DNA of 10,918 nt from Nitrospirota bacterium (GTDB taxonomy: Bacteria; Nitrospirota; JACRHJ01). Shown one piece after another: positions 1-4,278 of this stretch. A program made the translations under genes and the position numbers. The DNA lies in contig JAJYGS010000022.1 of the NCBI GenBank assembly GCA_021785055.1, positions 1 to 10,918 on the forward strand. Direction: 5' to 3'. Numbering within the stretch: the stretch's first letter is position 1; each line of letters starts with the position of its first letter. The notes under the pieces are model-generated. The model was not told the DNA's origin. It saw nothing but the letters and a program-made list of their open reading frames with translations, and did not search any database.

Positions 1-194
1 GACGCTTGAAAGACGAGGGCTTCAGGGCGAAAATGGTCTTGCAGGTGCATGACGAGCTGGTCTTCGAGGCCCCGGAAGAAGAGGCGGAACGGGTCAGGGA
101 ATTGGCCGTCCGCGAGATGGAGGGCGCGGCGCACTTAAAGGTTCCGCTAAGGGTTGACGCGGGAATCGGGAAGAACTGGGGTGAGGCGCATTAA
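1..194 (+). CDS. polA: DNA polymerase I, C-terminal fragment
   Basis: This is the last part of a family A DNA polymerase; the gene begins before the window, with codons in frame from base 3. The visible 60-odd residues contain the motif LQVHDELVFE, which is motif C of the polymerase palm domain; its His-Asp pair is at the catalytic centre. The ending (VDAGIGKNWGEAH) is also typical of bacterial Pol I, where the protein stops soon after the last palm/fingers helices. The enzyme fills gaps in excision repair and Okazaki-fragment processing in the cytoplasm. The gene ends at a TAA (192-194) that runs directly into a hairpin likely to terminate it. Nothing can be said about the 5'-3' or 3'-5' exonuclease domains because they lie outside the window. 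Confidence 0.93.
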   Translation, partial: RLKDEGFRAKMVLQVHDELVFEAPEEEAERVRELAVREMEGAAHLKVPLRVDAGIGKNWGEAH

Positions 195-198
195 AAAA

Positions 199-247
199 GG
201 CCGCACTGAGCAACCTTTTCGGTTGGCACAACCCGGCCCTCGTTTTT
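199..247. terminator. probable bidirectional terminator between polA and tRNA-Leu
   Basis: An inner perfect stem CAACC/GGTTG (211-215 with 221-225) sits inside outer GGCC/GGCC arms (199-202 with 235-238). On the plus strand it is followed by a run of five T (243-247). On the minus strand it is followed by six T (complement of 193-198). It can therefore end both polA and the convergent tRNA transcript. The long stem has mismatches, so its strength is uncertain. Confidence 0.55.
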
Positions 248-333
248 GGTGCCGAAGGGGGGATTTGAACCCCCATGGGCTTGCGCCCACTAGGTCCTGA
301 ACCTAGCGTGTATACCAGTTTCACCACTCCGGC
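247..333 (-). tRNA. tRNA-Leu (anticodon CAG)
   Basis: Read on the minus strand this is an 87-base type II tRNA with an encoded CCA end. The acceptor arm GCCGGAG pairs with CTTCGGC (one G-U). The anticodon stem CTAGG/CCTAG closes the loop TTCAGGA, giving anticodon CAG for the leucine codon CUG. A long variable arm (GGGC-GCAA-GCCC) marks it as a leucine/serine-class tRNA. The T arm carries GGTTCAAATCC. The A discriminator base fits tRNA-Leu. All arms fold, so it looks functional. It has its own promoter just upstream. Confidence 0.96.
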
Positions 334-339
334 ATCGAA

Positions 340-373
340 GTCTTAAATTATCCTGAAACCCTTTAAAAGTCAA
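340..373 (-). promoter_or_regulatory. promoter of tRNA-Leu
   Basis: On the minus strand there is TTGACT (complement of 368-373), a 15-base spacer and GATAAT (complement of 347-352). Shifting to TAATTT gives a 17-base spacer. Either would start transcription a few bases before the tRNA 5' end at 333. Confidence 0.6.
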
Positions 374-380
374 GAGTAAA

Positions 381-415
381 GTCGCCGGATACCCGCTTTC
401 GCGGGTATGACGGGG
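381..415. repeat. short palindromic (REP-like) repeat
   Basis: A perfect 8-bp inverted repeat ATACCCGC/GCGGGTAT (389-396 with 401-408) with a TTTC loop is flanked by GCCGG and GACGGGG. From memory, this closely resembles a palindromic repeat (CCCGCGAAAGCGGG core) scattered in intergenic DNA of many bacteria. Only one copy is present here, so its repeat nature is recalled rather than shown. Confidence 0.55.
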
Positions 416-490
416 AAATATGGGCGCGAAGCAGATGGGTACAAAAGTTTGAATGCCTGAAAAATTTATCATGCATACAGGAGAAAATTC

Positions 491-520
491 TTGACAACTC
501 CGCTTTTATTTTGATATACA
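491..520 (+). promoter_or_regulatory. sigma-70 type promoter of the SAM riboswitch transcript
   Basis: A perfect -35 box TTGACA (491-496), an 18-base spacer and a -10 box TATACA (515-520) are present. The predicted start of transcription is about 527, immediately before the first riboswitch helix at 529. This placement supports the call. Confidence 0.75.
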
Positions 521-528
521 TAATTTCA

Positions 529-633
529 CCTTATCCAGAGCTGGCGGAGGGACTGGCCCTTTGAAGCCCGGCAACCTGGCGGAAACGTCAAGGTGCCAAT
601 TCCAGCTCCGGTAACGACCGGAGGGAGATAAGG
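529..633 (+). promoter_or_regulatory. SAM-I riboswitch (S-box) aptamer
   Basis: This is an aptamer that binds S-adenosylmethionine. The conserved core is plain: GGCGGAGGGACTGGCCC followed by TTTGAAGCCCGGCAACC, then AAGGTGCCAATTCCAGC. P1 is CCTTATC/GATAAGG (529-535 with 627-633). P3 is TGGCG-GAAA-CGTCA (577-590). P4 is CTCCGG/CCGGAG (606-611 with 618-623). When SAM is bound, P1 forms and the 3' strand of P1 is unavailable for antitermination. It lies in the leader of a homocysteine-synthesis gene pair, so high SAM should shut off methionine-precursor synthesis. The class is known; the pairing with a DUF39 gene is informative about that gene's role. Confidence 0.96.
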
Positions 634-658
634 GGGGAAGTGCGGCTTTTTCAATTTA

Positions 659-689
659 CCCCCTCTCGTAATCCGGGCGGGGGTTTTTT
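659..689 (+). terminator. SAM-controlled intrinsic terminator (expression platform)
   Basis: CCCCC (659-663) pairs with GGGGG (679-683), followed by six T. The same CCCCC can instead pair with AGGGGG at 631-636, which overlaps the P1 strand of the aptamer. The two pairings exclude each other, as expected for a transcriptional off-switch: SAM bound gives P1 plus terminator, no SAM gives antiterminator and read-through. Confidence 0.85.
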
Positions 690-694
690 ATTTT

Positions 695-734
695 ACCCTC
701 GCCATTTCATGGGAGAGGGGTTGGGGGTGAGGGT
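695..734. repeat. degenerate intergenic inverted repeat
   Basis: ACCCTCGCC (695-703) and GGTGAGGGT (726-734) are inverted arms with one difference, flanking a GGGAGAGGGGTTGGGGG core. It resembles, from memory, the common bacterial CCCTCACCCCAACCCTCTCCC type repeat. It lies between the riboswitch terminator and the gene, so it is part of the read-through leader. Bases 735-850 hold nothing else that can be called with confidence. Confidence 0.45.
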
Positions 735-868
735 GATCTTTAAAGGGGTGGTCTTCATGTCATGTATAATGCGAAGCCGGGGGCCAAAAGGCGGCTCCAA
801 AGCGATACTATAAATGGAACTTAGTCCGGTTTTTCTAAAGAAAGTAAGGTTTAAAAAGGAGGTGTCTT

Positions 869-2047
869 TTGGCTAAAACATACGAAGAAATTAACGAAAA
901 AATCCGCAAAGGCCAGGCGGTTGTGCTCACGGCGGAGGAGGTCGTGGCGCTTGGCAGGGAGAAGGGAGCGGGGCATGTCGCGGAGACGGTGGATGTCGTA
1001 ACCACCGGCACCTTCGGCCCGATGTGCTCTTCCGGGGCGTTTTTAAACTTCGGCCATTCCGACCCGCCCATAAAGATGCAGAAGGTGTGGATAAACGACG
1101 TGCCGGTTTTTGCCGGACTTGCGGCGGTTGACGCATATATAGGCGCGACGGAGCTTTCCGAGAAGGTCGGTTTCGATTACGGCGGCGGGCACTTGATAGA
1201 AGACTTGATCGCCGGTAAGACGCTAACTCTCAGGGCGGTATCGTACGGGACGGACTGCTACCCCAGGCGCGAGATAGAGACGGAAATATCGCTTGAGTCC
1301 ATAAACCAGGCGTTCCTTTTCAACCCGCGGAACGCATACCAGAACTACAACGTCGCCGTGAATTCCTCCGACCGGGCGCTCAATACCTACATGGGCATAT
1401 TGCTCCCGAACTTAGGCAACGCGACCTATTCCACGTCCGGAGAGCTTTCCCCGCTCTTGAACGACCCGCTCTACAGAACCATCGGCATCGGCACGAAGAT
1501 ATTCCTGGGCGGGGCGCAGGGGTTCGTCGCATGGGAAGGCACGCAGCACAACCCGAAGCAGGCCAGAGGCGATAACGGAGAGCCTCTCGCGCCCGCAGGG
1601 ACGCTGTCGCTTATCGGAGACATGAAATCCATGTCAACTCGTTACATCAGGGGCGCGTATTATTACAAGTACGGGATTTCAATGTTTGTCGGCGTCGGAA
1701 TTCCTATTCCCATTCTGGACGAGGAGATGGCGAGGTTCGTCTGCACGGGCAACGACGAGATATTCGCCACGGCTGTGGACTACAGCGTCGAAACCAGAGC
1801 AAAGCCCTCGTTCGGGCGGTTCAGCTACGCGGAGCTTCGGAGCGGGAAGATTACCGTAAACGGTAAGGAAATCCAGACCGCGCCGCTAAGCTCGCTCAAA
1901 AGGGCGCGCGAGATTGCGGGGGTGCTGAAGGGCTGGATAGAAGGCGGCCAGTTTACGCTGACCGCGCCGGTAAGGCCGCTCGCAGGCGACTGTTCTTTCA
2001 AGCCGCTTAATATCGTCCCGCCGAAGGCGGAAGCGGTAAGTTCGTAA
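869..2047 (+). CDS. homocysteine biosynthesis protein, COG1900/DUF39 (aspartate-semialdehyde sulfurtransferase type)
   Basis: This 392-residue cytoplasmic protein belongs to the DUF39 family. In Methanosarcina (MA1821) and sulfate reducers the family is required to convert aspartate semialdehyde to homocysteine by a persulfide and reductive route, bypassing O-acylhomoserine. Two cysteines lie where the family's essential pair is expected: Cys53 (FGPMCSSGAF) and Cys130 (YGTDCYPRRE). Other family marks seen are FGHSDPPIK, GGGHLIEDL, NPRNAYQNYN and FLGGAQGFVAWEGTQHNP. The start is TTG at 869, chosen because AGGAGGT (857-863) sits five bases upstream and no ATG competes. It is controlled by the SAM-I riboswitch 236 bases upstream and is followed by its usual partner, a NIL-domain ferredoxin. 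No canonical CBS domain pair is obvious at the C terminus. The family call is firm; the reaction comes from work on relatives. Confidence 0.9.
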   Translation: MAKTYEEINEKIRKGQAVVLTAEEVVALGREKGAGHVAETVDVVTTGTFGPMCSSGAFLNFGHSDPPIKMQKVWINDVPVFAGLAAVDAYIGATELSEKVGFDYGGGHLIEDLIAGKTLTLRAVSYGTDCYPRREIETEISLESINQAFLFNPRNAYQNYNVAVNSSDRALNTYMGILLPNLGNATYSTSGELSPLLNDPLYRTIGIGTKIFLGGAQGFVAWEGTQHNPKQARGDNGEPLAPAGTLSLIGDMKSMSTRYIRGAYYYKYGISMFVGVGIPIPILDEEMARFVCTGNDEIFATAVDYSVETRAKPSFGRFSYAELRSGKITVNGKEIQTAPLSSLKRAREIAGVLKGWIEGGQFTLTAPVRPLAGDCSFKPLNIVPPKAEAVSS

Positions 2048-2058
2048 ATATTAAACGA

Positions 2059-2222
2059 AAGGCCGTTGGAACAAGCGAATATTAGGATGAGCGGATTGGA
2101 AATTCTTGGCGAAGCGAGCGGCCATGCGGCAAACTGTCCGAGCAAGGCGAGTTTTTGCCGGATAGAGAGCGAGCCCGTAGAATTTCCCGGTCGAATCCTC
2201 GTGAAGCAAGTCCAACGGCCTT
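2059..2222. repeat. 164-base foldback element inside the sulfur operon
   Basis: The ends are a perfect 12-bp inverted repeat AAGGCCGTTGGA/TCCAACGGCCTT (2059-2070 with 2211-2222). Further arms nest inside: AGGAT/ATCCT (2084-2088 with 2195-2199), GGAAATTCT/AGAATTTCC (2098-2106 with 2179-2187), and CGGCAAA/TTTGCCG (2127-2133 with 2154-2160). The element fills almost all of the gap between the DUF39 gene and the NIL-ferredoxin gene and ends four bases before the latter's Shine-Dalgarno. It has no coding capacity. It could be a MITE-like repeat or a structured operon RNA; no second copy is visible here. Confidence 0.75.
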
Positions 2223-2238
2223 AAGAAAGGAGTTTTGA

Positions 2239-2640
2239 ATGGCTCAGCAGAGGGTGGTTCTTACGTTCCAGCGCTGGCAGCTCGACCAGCCGATTACATA
2301 CAGACTTGTGAAGGACTTCGACCTAGTGACGAATATCCTCCAGGCGAAGGTCACCCCGGACGAGGGCAGGATGTCGCTTGAGTTGTCCGGTCTGGAGCAG
2401 AATATCGAGCAGGGAATAAAGTGGCTCAAGGAGCAGCAGGTAATCGTGTACCCGCTTGCCACCGGGCTTTCCGTGGAGAAGGACTCCTGCGTGGACTGCG
2501 GGGCCTGCACAGCCGTATGCCCGACGGGCGCGCTTGAGTTCGATAAGGACTGGACGCTTAACTACGAGGAAGACCGGTGCATCCTCTGCCTCGCGTGCGT
2601 CCCGGCCTGCCCCGTCCGCGCCATACAGGAAAGGGAATAA
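2239..2640 (+). CDS. NIL-domain protein with two [4Fe-4S] ferredoxin motifs
   Basis: This 133-residue protein has an N-terminal NIL domain (about 5-76; the small ACT-like fold also found at the end of methionine ABC transporter ATPases). A ferredoxin domain follows with two clusters: Cys84-Cys87-Cys90-Cys94 and Cys114-Cys117-Cys120-Cys124. Relatives (MA1822 in Methanosarcina) act with the DUF39 protein in homocysteine synthesis, supplying electrons or handling sulfur. The ATG at 2239 follows AAAGGAG (about 2226-2231) at a normal distance. It probably shares the riboswitch-controlled transcript with the gene upstream, although the 191-base gap is filled by a foldback element. The NIL domain may bind methionine or a related ligand, which would add feedback; this is speculation. 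The protein looks complete. Confidence 0.9.
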   Translation: MAQQRVVLTFQRWQLDQPITYRLVKDFDLVTNILQAKVTPDEGRMSLELSGLEQNIEQGIKWLKEQQVIVYPLATGLSVEKDSCVDCGACTAVCPTGALEFDKDWTLNYEEDRCILCLACVPACPVRAIQERE

Positions 2641-2648
2641 CGAAAACC

Positions 2649-2660
2649 TGATATTTATCA
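2649..2660. promoter_or_regulatory. FNR-type operator core upstream of the polyferredoxin gene
   Basis: TGATATTTATCA has the form TGAT-N4-ATCA, the core of the FNR consensus TTGAT-N4-ATCAA; the outermost base on each side does not match. Its centre (2654.5) is 41.5 bases upstream of base 2696, the transcription start predicted from the -10 box. This is the standard class II activator position. Confidence 0.5.
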
Positions 2661-2683
2661 TTTCGCGCAAGCCCTTGATGCGT

Positions 2684-2689
2684 TAAAAT
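2684..2689 (+). promoter_or_regulatory. -10 box giving a probable leaderless transcript
   Basis: TAAAAT matches TATAAT at five of six positions and lies six bases before the ATG at 2696. Transcription would start on the ATG itself. No Shine-Dalgarno is seen in the 20 bases before the start, and no good -35 box exists, as expected if an activator at 2649-2660 replaces it. Confidence 0.5.
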
Positions 2690-2695
2690 TTATCC

Positions 2696-3697
2696 ATGAA
2701 ACCTGCCCCACGGACATACAGACAGACGGTCCAGTGGGGCTTTTTTCTTTTTATCCTGTATCTGGGTTTTCAGCTATGGCGGTTCGCCGTCTCCTACGGC
2801 CTGAACGGCTCCGCGCCTGAAGTCTTACACCCGCCGCACCCGGACGGTGTCGAGGGTTTCCTGCCCATCGGCGCTCTGACGAGCCTCAAATACTGGCTTG
2901 TCACGGGCCATGTGCATCCGGCGCACCCGGCGGCCATGTTCATCTTCATCGGCGCTATCGCCGTATCCGTAATATTCAAGAAAAGCTTCTGCGGCTGGAT
3001 ATGCCCGATAGGTTTAATCTCCGATTGGCTAAGGAGGCCGTGGAGACGGCTATTCAGGCGCGAGCTTTCCCTGCCTCTATGGCTCGACTATCCCCTCCGG
3101 TCGCTGAAGTATATAATCCTCCTGTTCTTCTTCTGGGCGGTAGTCATAAACATGGGCGGAGCCGCCCTGCATGGCTTCCTGGACGGGGATTACTGGAAGG
3201 TCGCGGATATAAAAATGCTGCTGTTCTTCACGGACATATCCGCGTTCGCGCTGGACGTAATAATAATCCTGGCAATATTATCCCTGCTTTTAAAGGGCTT
3301 CTGGTGCAGGTATCTGTGCCCGTACGGCGCGCTCCTTGGGATACTGTCTTTTCTCTCCCCGTTCGGCGTAAGACGCGATAAAGACAAATGCACCGGCTGC
3401 CGGAAGTGCGCGCGCGAGTGTCCTGCAAGCCTGCCGGTAGACAGAAAGGAGCGGGTTATATCGCCCGAATGCACCTCATGTCTAAGCTGTGTATCAGTAT
3501 GCCCCGAACGCGCCCTTTCATACCGGGCGCGGATAAAAAATTTCACCCTCTCCGGCCCCTGGCTCGCGGCAGGAGTTCTTGTAGTTTTCATAGGCGTATA
3601 CGTTATTGCGCTCGCCACCGGCCATTGGCATTCCGGCGTCAGCCAGGCCGACTTAAGGCGCCTTGTCCCGATTACAGGCTCCCTGGAGCACCCCTGA
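2696..3697 (+). CDS. NapH/CcoG-like membrane polyferredoxin (4Fe-4S)
   Basis: This 333-residue integral membrane electron carrier belongs to the NapH/RdxA group (COG0348). Hydrophobic segments lie at about 13-34, 80-95, 137-155, 174-200 and 287-308. Two CxxxCP motifs of the family are present: CGWICP (Cys99, Cys103) and CRYLCP (Cys204, Cys208). Two ferredoxin motifs follow: Cys232/235/238/242 and Cys259/262/265/269. The C-terminal TGHWHSG stretch is often seen in this family. Such proteins pass electrons between the quinone pool or the membrane and soluble partners. It starts 55 bases after the NIL-ferredoxin gene on the same strand, so electron supply to reductive homocysteine synthesis is a plausible role, but only by position. 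The specific partner cannot be named; it is not a clear NapH because no nap genes are nearby. Confidence 0.82.
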   Translation: MKPAPRTYRQTVQWGFFLFILYLGFQLWRFAVSYGLNGSAPEVLHPPHPDGVEGFLPIGALTSLKYWLVTGHVHPAHPAAMFIFIGAIAVSVIFKKSFCGWICPIGLISDWLRRPWRRLFRRELSLPLWLDYPLRSLKYIILLFFFWAVVINMGGAALHGFLDGDYWKVADIKMLLFFTDISAFALDVIIILAILSLLLKGFWCRYLCPYGALLGILSFLSPFGVRRDKDKCTGCRKCARECPASLPVDRKERVISPECTSCLSCVSVCPERALSYRARIKNFTLSGPWLAAGVLVVFIGVYVIALATGHWHSGVSQADLRRLVPITGSLEHP

Positions 3698-3702
3698 AAC
3701 AT

Positions 3703-3730
3703 AAAAAGCCGGGAAAACTCCCGGCTTTTT
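3703..3730. terminator. bidirectional intrinsic terminator
   Basis: A perfect GCCGGG/CCCGGC stem (3708-3713 with 3720-3725) with a six-base loop is flanked by A5 and T5. It begins six bases after the polyferredoxin stop codon. It works in either direction and can also end the convergent 90-aa gene. Confidence 0.92.
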
Positions 3731-3791
3731 ATTAAAATCTGCGCCCCCCGTAAATCACCCCTCTTCGGGGTAGATATTGGGCTACAAAGGA

Positions 3792-4064
3792 TTACAACAG
3801 GACGGTATCGCAGGAGCTGTCGAGGCAGACCTTGCTCTCGTCCTTAATGGGGACGACCTTGGGGTTAACCGTAGCAACAGCTTCGGCGGTGAAATTGCCC
3901 GTGCTGTCGAAGACCTCCTGTTTTGACGCCGTAGCGGAAACCTTCGCCGCAGGGGTCTTGATGTCGATGCCGGCCAATCCAGCCGAGTCGATGGACGCCG
4001 CGGAAGCCATCGCCGCGGAAGAGGCTATTGCCGCAAACGCCACAAATGCCGCAAGTTTTTTCAT
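3792..4064 (-). CDS. small secreted protein of unknown function with C-terminal cysteine pair
   Basis: This 90-residue protein is not recognised from any family. Residues 1-22 form a clear Sec signal peptide (MKK, an Ala-rich hydrophobic core, then Ala-Ser-Ala), with cleavage likely after Ala22. The mature part is about 68 residues, rich in Ala, Val, Thr and Ser, with no further membrane segment. It ends in Cys80-LDSS-Cys85 followed by DTVLL, so a disulfide or a small metal or thiol site at the very end is possible. The ATG at 4064 is supported by AAAGGAGAAA just upstream on the minus strand. The gene stands alone, convergent to the polyferredoxin gene with a shared terminator, and divergent from ftsK. 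Its promoter has a CRP-family operator at the class II position, suggesting redox or nutrient control of a periplasmic protein. Confidence 0.8.
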   Translation of the reverse strand: MKKLAAFVAFAAIASSAAMASAASIDSAGLAGIDIKTPAAKVSATASKQEVFDSTGNFTAEAVATVNPKVVPIKDESKVCLDSSCDTVLL

Positions 4065-4084
4065 GGCCTTTCTCCTTTTCCAAC

Positions 4085-4139
4085 TTCATTGTTTGCAATC
4101 AGGAAGGGACCTCATATCCCGTCCCCCGTATTGCATGAA
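4085..4139 (-). promoter_or_regulatory. folded 5' leader of the secreted protein gene
   Basis: Nested inverted arms are seen: TTCAT/ATGAA (4085-4089 with 4135-4139), GCAAT/ATTGC (4095-4099 with 4130-4134) and GGGAC/GTCCC (4106-4110 with 4121-4125). The RNA would form a hairpin with bulges ending about 20 bases before the start codon. If transcription starts at 4133 the outermost arm is not transcribed, leaving the two inner helices. It matches no riboswitch class I know. Confidence 0.4.
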
Positions 4140-4168
4140 AGTATAATAATCAGGAGACATATTGTCTG
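4140..4168 (-). promoter_or_regulatory. promoter of the secreted protein gene
   Basis: On the minus strand there is CAGACA (complement of 4163-4168, four of six matches to the -35), a 17-base spacer, and TATACT (complement of 4140-4145, five of six). The predicted transcription start is 4133. The weak -35 fits an activator-dependent promoter. Confidence 0.5.
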
Positions 4169-4182
4169 TGACTTTGGTCACG
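4167..4182. promoter_or_regulatory. CRP/FNR-superfamily operator
   Basis: TGTGACTTTGGTCACG is TGTGA-N6-TCACG, one base off the CRP-type palindrome TGTGA-N6-TCACA. Related regulators such as HcpR use similar sites. The centre (4174.5) is 41.5 bases upstream of the transcription start predicted at 4133 for the 90-aa gene, exactly the class II activation distance. Confidence 0.55.
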
Positions 4183-4190
4183 AAAACATA

Positions 4191-4202
4191 TGATTTTAAT
4201 CA
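4191..4202. promoter_or_regulatory. second FNR-type core
   Basis: TGATTTTAATCA is again TGAT-N4-ATCA. It lies in the divergent gap between the secreted protein gene and ftsK, 22 bases (centre to centre) from the CRP-like site. Its spacing to the predicted starts (about -63.5 for the minus gene, -55.5 for ftsK) is not a textbook activator position. Confidence 0.35.
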
Positions 4203-4216
4203 GCACATGGAAATGA

Positions 4217-4245
4217 TTGATTATTTCGGCTATTTATATTATGTT
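4217..4245 (+). promoter_or_regulatory. probable ftsK promoter
   Basis: TTGATT (4217-4222), a 17-base spacer and TATGTT (4240-4245) lie before the ATG at 4279. Each box matches consensus at four positions out of six, so this is a moderate prediction. Confidence 0.4.
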
Positions 4246-4278
4246 TAGCGCATCGGGGGCTTAAGGATTCGGGGGTAT

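Noticed and set aside
765..770. TATAAT as a second promoter for the DUF39 gene
   Set aside because: The -10 box is perfect but no reasonable -35 or extended TG is present at the right distance, so it is not listed as a feature.
3757..3771. ACCCC-TCTTC-GGGGT hairpin as a second terminator
   Set aside because: There is no T run on either strand; the perfect terminator at 3703-3730 already serves both genes.
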